Shown: one piece after another, positions 6,777-12,366 of the stretch
Layout of the letters: every line of letters starts with the position of its first letter
Numbering within the stretch: position 1 is the first letter of the stretch
Source: Faecalibacterium prausnitzii
Lineage (GTDB): Bacteria > Bacillota > Clostridia > Oscillospirales > Ruminococcaceae
DNA length: 12,366 nt
Assembly: GCA_002313795.1 (NCBI GenBank)
Contig: DCCL01000109.1
Location: 1 to 12,366, forward strand
Reading direction: 5' to 3'
Position numbers and translations under genes: made by a program
Notes under the pieces: model-generated
Told to the model about the DNA's origin: nothing
What the model saw: the letters and a program-made list of their open reading frames with translations, nothing else
Databases searched by the model: none

Positions 6777-8030
6777 TTATTCGTACAGGGGGAAAGCCTT
6801 GGTCAGGGCCAGCACACGGGCAGAGATGTCGTCCTTCTTCTCGTCATAGTGCCAGATGCAGTCAGCGATGCAGTCAGCAATGACCTTCATCTCAGCAGGG
6901 CCCATGCCGCGGGTGGTGACAGCGGGGGTGCCCAGACGGACGCCGGAGGTCACGAAGGGGCTGCGGGTCTCGCCAGGGACGGTGTTCTTGTTGGCGGTGA
7001 TATGCACGCTGTCGAGGCGGGCTTCCAGCTCCTTGCCGGTGCATTCCTCGTCCCGCAGGTCGATGAGCATCAGGTGGTTATCGGTGCCGCCGGACACCAG
7101 CTTGACGCCCCGGGCCTGCAGCTCTGCGGCCATGGCCTGTGCATTCTCCACGATCTTCCGGGCATACTCCTTGAACTCCGGCTTGAGGGCCTCACCGAAG
7201 CAGACAGCCTTGGCGGCAATGACATGCTCCAGCGGGCCGCCCTGAGTGCCGGGGAAGACAGCGGAGTTGATTCGCTTTGCAAGCACCGCGTTGTTGGTCA
7301 AAATCAGACCGCCGCGGGGGCCGCGCAGAGTCTTGTGGGTGGTGGTGGTCACGACATCGGCATAGGGCACGGGGCTCTGGTGCATCCCGCCAGCCACCAG
7401 ACCGGCGATATGGGCCATATCCACCATCAGGAAAGCGCCATAGCCGTGGGCTATCTCGGCCAGCTTCTCAAAATCGATGGCGCGGGGATAAGCCGAAGCA
7501 CCTGCCACGATCATCTTAGGACGCACCTTCTTGACCTGCTTTTCCAGTGCCGCGTAATCGATACGGCCATCCTCGCCCACGCCATAGGAGACGAAGTGGT
7601 AGTTCTTGCCGGACATATTCACGGGAGAGCCGTGGGTCAGATGACCGCCCTGAGACAGATCCATGCCCATGACGGTATCGCCCAGATCCAGCAGAGCGAA
7701 GTAAACCGCCAGATTGGCCTGTGCGCCGGAGTGGGGCTGGACGTTGGCATACTTTGCGCCGAACAGCTTGCAGGCGCGCCGGATGGCGATGTTCTCCACT
7801 TCATCCACGTAGGCACAGCCGCCATAGTAGCGCTTGCCGGGCAGGCCCTCGGCGTATTTGTTGGTGAGGATGCTGCCCATTGCGGCCATAACGGCAGGCG
7901 AGACGATATTCTCGCTGGCGATGAGCTCGATATTTTCCCGCTGACGGTTCAGCTCGCGGTTAATGGCTGCGCCCAGCTCCGGGTCAGCCTTTTCCACCAT
8001 GCCGATGGTATCCATCATATCTTCGTACAT
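6777..8030 (-). CDS. glyA: Serine hydroxymethyltransferase
   Basis: GlyA is the PLP enzyme that converts serine and tetrahydrofolate to glycine and 5,10-methylene-THF, the main entry of one-carbon units. The 417 residues are full length. Visible motifs are Glu-Leu-Ile-Ala-Ser-Glu-Asn (35-41), Lys-Tyr-Ala-Glu-Gly-x-Pro-Gly-x-Arg-Tyr-Tyr-Gly-Gly (58-71), Asp-x-Ala-His (D204, H207, against the PLP ring), and [12 protein letters not shown] with the Schiff-base lysine K233. A GAGGGG site precedes the ATG. It is transcribed away from the cyclo-ligase/fchA/folD genes, and its product is the substrate of FolD, so the gene order joins generation and oxidation of the same one-carbon unit. A small possible ORF lies 27 bases upstream. 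Confidence 0.98.
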   Translation of the reverse strand: MYEDMMDTIGMVEKADPELGAAINRELNRQRENIELIASENIVSPAVMAAMGSILTNKYAEGLPGKRYYGGCAYVDEVENIAIRRACKLFGAKYANVQPHSGAQANLAVYFALLDLGDTVMGMDLSQGGHLTHGSPVNMSGKNYHFVSYGVGEDGRIDYAALEKQVKKVRPKMIVAGASAYPRAIDFEKLAEIAHGYGAFLMVDMAHIAGLVAGGMHQSPVPYADVVTTTTHKTLRGPRGGLILTNNAVLAKRINSAVFPGTQGGPLEHVIAAKAVCFGEALKPEFKEYARKIVENAQAMAAELQARGVKLVSGGTDNHLMLIDLRDEECTGKELEARLDSVHITANKNTVPGETRSPFVTSGVRLGTPAVTTRGMGPAEMKVIADCIADCIWHYDEKKDDISARVLALTKAFPLYE

Positions 8031-8057
8031 ATTACTTACCCCTCTCTGATGCAGAAA

Positions 8058-8198
8058 TCAGTTCATGCGATCCACTGTTTCTCTCAGTTTCCGCATGTTC
8101 CCATGATACCAGATGACGCGGGATTCTTCAACAGCATTTCGCACAAACCGATACCCTTCTGCCGATTTCTTTTCAGATGGGTGAAGAAATTTCACCAT
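8058..8198 (-). CDS. Possible 46-residue protein upstream of glyA
   Basis: An open frame from ATG (complement of 8196-8198) to TGA encodes a charged, helix-rich 46-residue sequence (starting MVKFLHPSEK, ending LRETVDRMN). It lies between a minus-strand TATAAT (8236-8241) and glyA, 27 bases before glyA. Against it: the purine-rich GGGGAG lies directly against the ATG, leaving a poor spacing (a GTG one codon later would be three bases away), and a hairpin (8175-8200) covers the start. It resembles no family I know. It may be a real small gene or simply leader RNA of glyA. Confidence 0.35.
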   Translation of the reverse strand: MVKFLHPSEKKSAEGYRFVRNAVEESRVIWYHGNMRKLRETVDRMN

Positions 8199-8200
8199 CT
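8175..8200. repeat. Hairpin in the glyA/cyclo-ligase intergenic region
   Basis: AGATGG (8175-8180) pairs with CCATCT (8195-8200), and TGAA (8182-8185) with TTCA (8191-8194), with one bulged G and a five-base loop. It lacks a T run on either side, so it is not a terminator. On the minus strand it would lie in the glyA leader and cover the start of the small ORF. Confidence 0.5.
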
Positions 8201-8211
8201 CCCCAAAAAAC

Positions 8212-8240
8212 TTGCTTTTTCTACGGCCAGCGCTTATTAT
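8212..8240 (+). promoter_or_regulatory. Promoter of the cyclo-ligase/fchA operon
   Basis: TTGCTT (8212-8217), a 17-base spacer and TATTAT (8235-8240) form a plausible sigma-A promoter about 65 bases before the cyclo-ligase ATG. Its -10 overlaps the minus-strand TATAAT described separately. Confidence 0.65.
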
Positions 8241-8241
8241 A
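8236..8241 (-). promoter_or_regulatory. Minus-strand -10 element, likely for glyA
   Basis: The complement of 8236-8241 is a perfect TATAAT. The -35 at 16-17 bases (GAATTT or GGAATT) is weak. It shares its bases with the plus-strand -10 TATTAT, giving a back-to-back, nearly symmetric arrangement. It would give glyA a leader of about 200 bases. Confidence 0.45.
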
Positions 8242-8305
8242 TCTCTGTAACATGACAAAATTCCGTTCTGTTTTTTGTGCATCTTTTTTGGGGGAGGGAT
8301 ATCCC

Positions 8306-8893
8306 ATGACCATTGCCGAGCAGAAAGCCGCCCAGCGCCGGGCAGGCATCGCAGCCCGCCGGGCCCTGCCGCCGGAAGAGCGCGCCCGGGCCAATGCGGC
8401 CCTCTGCGCCCGCATCGCGGAGACGAACTGCTTCCGGAAAGCAGAGCGCATCCTGCTCTATGCGGCCTTTGGGGGCGAAGCCGACCTGACGGCACTGGCT
8501 GAGACTGCCGCCGCATTGGGCAAAACACTGGCCTATCCGGTCTGCGGCGAGGGCTTCTCGCTGACCGCCGCCGTGCCCGGCCCGGAGGGCTGGGAAATCG
8601 GTGCTTACGGCATCCGCACCCCCATCCTGAGCCGGTCGGCCTGCCTGCGCCCTGAAGAGCTTGATCTGGTGCTGGTGCCCTGCACCGCCTTTGATGCTTC
8701 CTGCCGCCGGGTGGGGATGGGCAAAGGCTATTATGACCGCTATCTTCCCCGCTGCACCCGGGCTGTGAAGCTGGGCATCGCCTTTGAGGCCCAGCGGGTG
8801 GAGCAGGCGGCAGTAGATGCCCACGACCAGAGACTGGACGGATTTGCAACAGAGGGAGGACTCTATTTTGGAACTGACACAACTGAGCTGTGA
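8306..8893 (+). CDS. 5-formyltetrahydrofolate cyclo-ligase
   Basis: This enzyme (MTHFS; YgfA/YqgN in model organisms) uses ATP to convert 5-formyl-THF to 5,10-methenyl-THF, rescuing a storage or inhibitory folate formed as a side product of GlyA. From the ATG at 8306 it is 195 residues, the normal size. The family signature Gly-Met-Gly-Lys-Gly-Tyr-Tyr-Asp-Arg-Tyr-Leu (137-147) is intact, preceded by Val-Pro-Cys-Thr-Ala-Phe-Asp (124-130). The frame is open further upstream, but 8306 is chosen because a strong GGGGGAGG lies eight bases before it and the residues that follow match the family's Lys/Arg-rich N-terminus. A perfect 10-base palindrome, GGGATATCCC (8296-8305), sits between that site and the ATG. 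The gene overlaps fchA by 26 bases. Confidence 0.95.
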   Translation: MTIAEQKAAQRRAGIAARRALPPEERARANAALCARIAETNCFRKAERILLYAAFGGEADLTALAETAAALGKTLAYPVCGEGFSLTAAVPGPEGWEIGAYGIRTPILSRSACLRPEELDLVLVPCTAFDASCRRVGMGKGYYDRYLPRCTRAVKLGIAFEAQRVEQAAVDAHDQRLDGFATEGGLYFGTDTTEL

Positions 8894-9500
8894 GGAATTT
8901 CTGAGCCAGCTTGCCAGCAAGGCTCCCGCCCCGGGTGGCGGCGGCGCTGCGGCCCTTGTTGGCGCGGCAGGCACAGCACTGGGCAATATGGTGGGATGTC
9001 TGACCACCGGAAAGAAGAAATATGCCGCTGTGGAAGCGGACATTCAGGCGCTGAACGCCCGGGCTGAGGCCCTGCGCAAACGGCTGGAAGCCCTTGTGCA
9101 GGCTGATGCAGACGCTTTTACCCCGCTGGCGGCGGCCTACGGCCTGCCCAAGGAGACACCGGAGCAGCGGGCTCACAAGGCCGCTGTGCTGGAACAGGCG
9201 CTGGACGGTGCCTGTTCCGTACCGCTGGACATCATGGAAACCTGCTGTGAGGGCATCGACCTTGCCGCCGACTATGCTGCCAAAGGCAGTGCGCTGGCCG
9301 TCTCGGATGCAGGCTGTGCCGCCCTCTTCTGCAAGGCGGCCCTGCAGGCTGCCGGGCTGAACGTTTCCATCAACACCCGGCTCATGACCGACCGCGTCCA
9401 TGCCGCCGCACTGGACTCGCGGGCCGACCAGATGCTGGTGGAATATGTGCCGCTGGCTGATGAGGTCTACGAGACCGTAGCGAATCAGCTGCAGAAATAA
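8868..9500 (+). CDS. fchA: Methenyltetrahydrofolate cyclohydrolase (FTCD_C cyclodeaminase/cyclohydrolase family)
   Basis: The protein belongs to the cyclodeaminase/cyclohydrolase family that includes clostridial FchA, which hydrolyses 5,10-methenyl-THF to 10-formyl-THF. I start it at the rare TTG at 8868: AGAGGGAGGA (8851-8860) lies seven bases upstream, and the resulting N-terminus aligns with the family's usual opening (Glu-Glu-Phe-Leu, Leu-Ala-Ser-Lys, Pro-Ala-Pro-Gly-Gly-Gly, residues 9-25). An in-frame ATG at 8817 would add 17 unrelated residues and lies deep inside the previous gene. The 210-residue product is normal length and has the Thr-x-Gly-Lys-Lys-Lys-Tyr motif after the Gly-rich loop. 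The 26-base overlap suggests translational coupling. Cyclohydrolase is preferred over formimino-THF cyclodeaminase because all neighbours are one-carbon genes and no histidine-degradation gene is seen. Confidence 0.88.
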   Translation: MELTQLSCEEFLSQLASKAPAPGGGGAAALVGAAGTALGNMVGCLTTGKKKYAAVEADIQALNARAEALRKRLEALVQADADAFTPLAAAYGLPKETPEQRAHKAAVLEQALDGACSVPLDIMETCCEGIDLAADYAAKGSALAVSDAGCAALFCKAALQAAGLNVSINTRLMTDRVHAAALDSRADQMLVEYVPLADEVYETVANQLQK

Positions 9501-9661
9501 GAAGCTGTTTTCATAAGCATTGCACACCGCCTGAACGGCCTGTTTGCTCGCATTCTGCGTTGCTTTCCCTTGCAATCCGTCAGGATTGCAAGGGAAAGCG
9601 CCTTGACTGCAAGCAAACATTCACATCATTCGGTGCACCCTGCTTTATGAAAACAACTTCT
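9500..9661. repeat. Hairpin-forming dispersed repeat, complete copy (MITE/REP-like)
   Basis: The 162-base element has imperfect terminal inverted repeats: AGAAGCTGTTTTCATAAGCA (9500-9519) against the complement of 9641-9661. Its core is a perfect 17-bp stem (9562-9578 with 9583-9599) closed by the loop GTCA. Between these, TGTTTGCTCGCA (9541-9552) pairs with 9608-9619. The whole can fold into one long interrupted hairpin. It carries no coding frame of note and no T run after the stem. It begins on the last base of the fchA stop codon. A second copy lies at 12280-12366 in the opposite orientation. No clear target duplication is visible. Confidence 0.85.
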
Positions 9662-9673
9662 AAGAAATGCTTC

Positions 9674-9690
9674 GGGCGGGCTCTCCGCCC
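9674..9690 (+). repeat. GC-rich hairpin before the folD ribosome binding site
   Basis: GGGCGG (9674-9679) pairs with CCGCCC (9685-9690) around a five-base loop. It ends about five bases before the AAAGGA site of folD (9696-9701). Without a following T run it is not a terminator. It may cap a processed folD transcript or influence ribosome loading. Confidence 0.5.
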
Positions 9691-9708
9691 TCTGGAAAGG
9701 AAAACGCT

Positions 9709-10560
9709 ATGTCTGTGATTTTAAAGGGTGCCCCCGTTGTGGCCGCCATGAATGAGGCCAATGCCGCCCGCTGTGCTGCGCTGAAAGAAAAGGGCATCGT
9801 CCCCACTCTGGCCGTTGTCCGGGTGGGCGAGCGTCCCGACGACCTCTCCTACGAGAAGGGCGTCATGACTCGCTGTGCCAAGGTGGGCGTGGAGGTAAAG
9901 CAGTTCCTGCTGCCCGCCGATGCCTCTCAGGACGGGCTGCTGGGTGTCATCAGGAAGGTCAATGCAGACCCCGCCATCCACGGCTGTCTGCTCTTCCGCC
10001 CCCTGCCCAAACAGTTCGATGACCGCGCCATCCGCGCAGCTCTCGCCCCGGAAAAGGACATCGACGGCATCACCGACGGCTCTCTGGCCGGTATCTTCAC
10101 CAACACGGCCATCGGCTATCCCCCCTGCACGGCTCAGGCCTGCCTTGAGATCTTAAACTATTACAACATTCCCCTCTCCGGTAAGCGTGCCGTAGTGGTG
10201 GGCCGGAGTCTTGTGGTGGGCAAGCCTGCCGCCATGATGCTGGACAAGGCAAATGCCACCGTGACCATCTGCAATTCCCGCACCCGGAACCTGCCCGAGG
10301 TCTGCCGGGAAGCTGATATCGTAGTGGTTGCCATGGGCAAGATGGGTGCCATCGGAGCCGAGCACCTGCGTGCCGGTCAGGTGGTGGTGGATGTGGGCAT
10401 CCACGTCAATGAGGAGGGAAAGCTCTGCGGTGATGTCCGCTTTGCCGAAGCAGAGCCTTTAGTGGACGCCATTACCCCCGTGCCCGGCGGCGTGGGCACC
10501 GTGACCACCTCCGTGCTGGTGAGCCATGTGGTGGATGCCGCTGAGAAGGCCGCACAGTGA
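9709..10560 (+). CDS. folD: FolD-family methylene-THF dehydrogenase, apparently lacking the cyclohydrolase site
   Basis: FolD oxidises 5,10-methylene-THF to methenyl-THF and normally also hydrolyses it to 10-formyl-THF. The ATG at 9709 follows AAAGGA and gives 283 residues, normal length. Fold markers are intact: Lys-Asp-Ile-Asp-Gly (116-120), Pro-Pro-Cys-Thr (138-141), the nucleotide loop Gly-Arg-Ser-Leu-Val-Val-Gly-Lys-Pro (165-173), Val-Asp-Val-Gly (227-230) and Thr-Pro-Val-Pro-Gly-Gly-Val-Gly (256-263). An ungapped alignment from Val-Gly (39-40) through Y48 puts V52 where E. coli FolD has catalytic K54, and F96 where it has Q98; D119 matches D121. Loss of the lysine abolishes cyclohydrolase activity in studied homologues while dehydrogenase can remain. 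I infer a monofunctional dehydrogenase working with the adjacent FchA. It may share the fchA transcript, interrupted by the repeat. Confidence 0.93.
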   Translation: MSVILKGAPVVAAMNEANAARCAALKEKGIVPTLAVVRVGERPDDLSYEKGVMTRCAKVGVEVKQFLLPADASQDGLLGVIRKVNADPAIHGCLLFRPLPKQFDDRAIRAALAPEKDIDGITDGSLAGIFTNTAIGYPPCTAQACLEILNYYNIPLSGKRAVVVGRSLVVGKPAAMMLDKANATVTICNSRTRNLPEVCREADIVVVAMGKMGAIGAEHLRAGQVVVDVGIHVNEEGKLCGDVRFAEAEPLVDAITPVPGGVGTVTTSVLVSHVVDAAEKAAQ

Positions 10561-10570
10561 TCCTTGTTTC

Positions 10571-10612
10571 GGTCGATGCTGTTCGTCATGGCATCGGCCT
10601 TTTTCATTTTTC
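10571..10612 (+). terminator. Intrinsic terminator of folD
   Basis: A nine-bp stem (10571-10579 with 10591-10599, one G-T pair) with an 11-base loop is followed by T5-C-A-T5. It begins ten bases after the folD stop. Confidence 0.85.
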
Positions 10613-10618
10613 CGTAAA

Positions 10619-10658
10619 CAAAATACGCCTGAGCGGACAGCCGCTCAGGCGTATTTTG
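10619..10658. terminator. Second, bidirectional terminator between folD and the permease genes
   Basis: A perfect 18-bp stem (10619-10636 with 10641-10658) closes a four-base loop ACAG. Both arms end in AAAA/TTTT, and the minus-strand exit continues into a T-rich stretch. It should end the permease transcript arriving from the right and act as a back-up for folD. The bases 10659-10718 between it and the permease stop hold nothing else I can identify. Confidence 0.88.
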
Positions 10659-10718
10659 CATTGACAGAACAATGACAGGAGAATAAATGGGAATTGGGAA
10701 ATTGGGGAGAGTCTCAAG

Positions 10719-11492
10719 TTATGCGGCCTTTGCCGGAGCAAAGACCAGTGCCTTTTTACGGCGGTTCTGCATTGCGCGAACAATGCAGCTGAGGGTAAAG
10801 TTGATGATGAAGTAGATGATGCAGGCGGTGCCGAACAGCACCATGACATCCGAGACGTTCACGGTGCCAAGGCCGTTGTAGGTGCCTGCGGCGCTCAGCA
10901 GCTGGCGGATGCGGGCCATCAGCTCGATGGTGGCCACGTTGGCCAGATAGGAAGAATCCTTGATGGTGGTGATGACCTGACTCAGCAGGGTGGGCACGAT
11001 GTTGCGGTAAGCCTGAGGCAGGATGATATAGAACAGCACCTCAGCGGTGTTGAATCCCTGTGCATAACCGGCCTCAAACTGGCCTTTTGCCACGCCGTTC
11101 AGACCGCCGCGAACGATCTCCGCGATGACGGAAGAGTTGAAGAGGATAAGGGCCAGAGCGGCCTTGAAGAGCAGTTTCATCTCTACGCTGGTCAGACCGA
11201 ACATCTTACGGGCGAAGAACGCCGGGCAGGGGCAGAACACCACGCAGATGAAGATCCAGAGCAGATAGGGCGTATTGCGGAACAGCTCGATATAGGCGGT
11301 GGCGAACCAGCCCAGAATGCGGGCCGGGCCTTTTTTGCAATAGGTGCGGGCCAGAGCCAGCAGAGAACCGACGATAAGACCCATAATGACGCCCAGCACC
11401 GAGATGATGCAGGTGAACGCCACGCCGCGCAACAGGTAGAGCATGACGCCCTGTTTGGTCAGGATGGAAAGGCTCGAAGCAAGCGTTTTCAT
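10719..11492 (-). CDS. Amino-acid ABC transporter permease (HisM/GlnP family), second subunit
   Basis: This 257-residue integral membrane protein belongs to the polar amino-acid permease family. It has the conserved Glu-Leu-Phe-Arg-Asn-Thr-Pro (69-75) and the ATPase-docking EAA loop (about 125-146: Glu-Ile-Val-Arg-Gly-Gly ... Gly-Gln-Phe-Glu-Ala-Gly-x-Ala-Gln-Gly-Phe), then the Ile-Leu-Pro-Gln segment (157-160). Strongly hydrophobic segments lie at about 22-48, 62-90, 107-125 and 210-235. The Cys-Pro-Cys-Pro stretch (87-90) is unusual. It starts one base after the stop of the upstream permease, with its GGAGG site inside that gene's last codons, so translation is coupled and the pair probably forms a heterodimer. 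The substrate (glutamate, glutamine, cystine or another) cannot be told. Confidence 0.93.
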   Translation of the reverse strand: MKTLASSLSILTKQGVMLYLLRGVAFTCIISVLGVIMGLIVGSLLALARTYCKKGPARILGWFATAYIELFRNTPYLLWIFICVVFCPCPAFFARKMFGLTSVEMKLLFKAALALILFNSSVIAEIVRGGLNGVAKGQFEAGYAQGFNTAEVLFYIILPQAYRNIVPTLLSQVITTIKDSSYLANVATIELMARIRQLLSAAGTYNGLGTVNVSDVMVLFGTACIIYFIINFTLSCIVRAMQNRRKKALVFAPAKAA

Positions 11493-11493
11493 A

Positions 11494-12234
11494 TCAGGCA
11501 GCCTCCTTCAGCACCGCTTTCTTGTTGGCGGTCTTGAAGTCTGCGGCCACACGGCCCTTGCGTTCCTTGAGGGAAGCCTCCCAGCGTGCTGCCAGAGTGG
11601 ACAGCGGGAAACAGACCACGAAGAAGATGACACCGCAGACGATATAGGCGGGAGCGTAGGCACCACCAGTGGATGCACCGGTAACAAAGCTGTAAGTCAC
11701 GCTGATGAGATCCGCGCCGCCCACGATGTAGAGGCAGGAAGTGTTCTTGAACAGGTTGACCACCTGATTGACCATCGGGGGAAGCATCACCGGGATGCTC
11801 TGGGGCAGGATGATGTAGACCATCCGCTGCAGATAGTTGAAGCCCTGCGCCTGTGCTGCCTCGAACTGGCCTTTCGGCACAGACTCGATGGCGGCACGGA
11901 CGACCTCGCCCATATAAGCGCCGGTGTAAACGCCCAGTGCGATGATGCCAGTGCGGATGACACCCATGCTCACCCCTGCAAAAGCCAGTGCATAATACAG
12001 GAAGCAGAGCTGCAGCAGCAGCGGGGTATTCTGCACAAATTCCACATAGATGCGGGAGATGACCCGCAGCAGCTTACTGCCGCTGGTGGACATCAGGCCC
12101 AGCACCGTACCAATGATGAAGGCCAGCGCCAGTGCGCAGACGGCCGTTTGCAACGTATTGCCCAGACCCAGCAGGAAGCTGTCCCGATGCATCCAGACGG
12201 TAGACCAGGAATCCAATGAAAACAAGCCAGACAT
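11494..12234 (-). CDS. Amino-acid ABC transporter permease (HisM/GlnP family), first subunit
   Basis: This 246-residue protein is the partner permease. It has Glu-Phe-Val-Gln-Asn-Thr-Pro-Leu-Leu-Leu-Gln (65-75), an EAA loop at about 110-132 (Glu-Val-Val-Arg-Ala-Ala ... Gly-Gln-Phe-Glu-Ala-Ala-x-Ala-Gln-Gly-Phe) and Ile-Leu-Pro-Gln (142-145). Hydrophobic segments lie at about 22-48, 64-88, 95-112 and 190-215. The C-terminal 30 residues are basic and cytoplasmic. AAAGGAG precedes the ATG. It is translationally coupled to the downstream permease. Neither an ATP-binding subunit nor a periplasmic-type binding protein follows the pair, so these should lie to the right of the window or elsewhere. 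No confident promoter is visible in 12235-12279. Confidence 0.93.
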   Translation of the reverse strand: MSGLFSLDSWSTVWMHRDSFLLGLGNTLQTAVCALALAFIIGTVLGLMSTSGSKLLRVISRIYVEFVQNTPLLLQLCFLYYALAFAGVSMGVIRTGIIALGVYTGAYMGEVVRAAIESVPKGQFEAAQAQGFNYLQRMVYIILPQSIPVMLPPMVNQVVNLFKNTSCLYIVGGADLISVTYSFVTGASTGGAYAPAYIVCGVIFFVVCFPLSTLAARWEASLKERKGRVAADFKTANKKAVLKEAA

Positions 12235-12279
12235 GGCAAACGCTCCTTTCCCCTACTCTCGTTCTGTAAAGTCTGGTTT

Positions 12280-12366
12280 AGAAGCTGTTTTTGTAAGCAG
12301 GGTGCACTGGACGACGAGAATTTTTGCCCACAGACAAGGCGATTTTCCGCAGCAATCCTGACGGAT
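12280..12366. repeat. Second copy of the hairpin repeat, opposite orientation, cut by the window end
   Basis: From AGAAGCTG at 12280, the sequence aligns with the reverse complement of 9661-9575. By hand about 69 of 89 columns agree with one gap on each side. The best-kept stretches are GCAGGGTGCAC (12297-12307), CAAGGCG (12335-12341) and the central GCAATCCTGACGGAT at the very end. It lies upstream of the permease pair, beginning 46 bases from the first ATG. Only the first half, up to the hairpin loop, is in view. Confidence 0.82.

Noticed and set aside
6849..8255. Plus-strand open frame of 468 codons opposite glyA.
   Set aside because: Antisense shadow of glyA with His/Gly/Ala-rich composition and no recognisable motif.
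8031..8305. Folate or glycine riboswitch in the glyA/cyclo-ligase intergenic region.
   Set aside because: I looked for the conserved cores of the THF and glycine riboswitches on both strands and found neither; only one simple hairpin is present. A covariance search would settle it.
8199..9620. Long minus-strand frame opposite the cyclo-ligase and fchA.
   Set aside because: Shadow frame crossing the repeat and the intergenic region. Only its last 46 codons (8058-8198) lie outside known genes and were considered separately.
9603..9631. TTGACT inside the repeat as a -35 for a folD promoter.
   Set aside because: At spacings of 16-18 bases there is no sequence resembling TATAAT, and the bases are explained by the hairpin pairing of the repeat.
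9500..9661. The repeat as a simple intrinsic terminator of fchA.
   Set aside because: The perfect central stem is not followed by T residues on either strand, and the element has matching outer ends and a second copy elsewhere.
9667..9708. ATG at 9667 as the folD start.
   Set aside because: It adds 14 residues encoded by the GC hairpin and the ribosome binding site. The ATG at 9709 has the properly spaced AAAGGA and matches the family's N-terminus.
11443..12219. Plus-strand frame of 258 codons opposite the permeases.
   Set aside because: Antisense shadow; the minus-strand products show the EAA loops of ABC permeases.

Overview
The window reads like a chromosomal segment from a GC-rich, low-branching Firmicute of the Oscillospiraceae/Ruminococcaceae type, with Faecalibacterium as the best guess. 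The grounds are the high-GC codon usage, Gram-positive families (a LytR-CpsA-Psr protein, a NusG domain II protein, a pyruvate kinase with a C-terminal phosphohistidine-like domain, LuxS) and strong AGGAGG-type ribosome binding sites. The taxonomic call is inference. No phage, plasmid, CRISPR, rRNA or tRNA signal is visible.

Layout. Positions 1-2246 (+): the tail of an unidentified gene, a membrane-anchored NusG domain II protein and an LCP-family cell-wall protein, closed by a strong bidirectional terminator. Positions 2257-3805 (-): deoB (phosphopentomutase) and, 12 bases downstream, an 83-residue protein that looks like a free-standing linker domain of the fatty-acid kinase FakA. A 327-base divergent intergenic region carries promoters for deoB and for pyk. 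Positions 3876-6315 (+): pyk then luxS, and a terminator. Positions 6338-6574 (-): a 78-residue peptide with a textbook double-glycine leader, so a probable secreted or bacteriocin-like peptide with no processing gene in view.

Positions 6724-10612 form a one-carbon/folate cluster. glyA (-) is transcribed away from 5-formyl-THF cyclo-ligase, fchA and folD (+), with overlapping -10 elements between the two directions. GlyA makes 5,10-methylene-THF, FolD oxidises it to methenyl-THF, FchA hydrolyses that to 10-formyl-THF, and the cyclo-ligase recovers 5-formyl-THF. The FolD here lacks the lysine and glutamine needed for its own cyclohydrolase activity, so FchA next door probably does that step.

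Positions 10619-12234 (-): two coupled amino-acid ABC permeases, with neither ATPase nor binding protein in the window.

The main non-genic structure is a family of about 160-base hairpin-forming repeats. A complete copy (9500-9661) sits between fchA and folD, beginning on the last base of the fchA stop codon. A second copy in the opposite orientation starts at 12280 and runs off the end of the window. Nothing here forms an obvious new multi-gene system. The best leads are the leader peptide, the repeat family, the FolD/FchA division of labour and the lone FakA-like domain.
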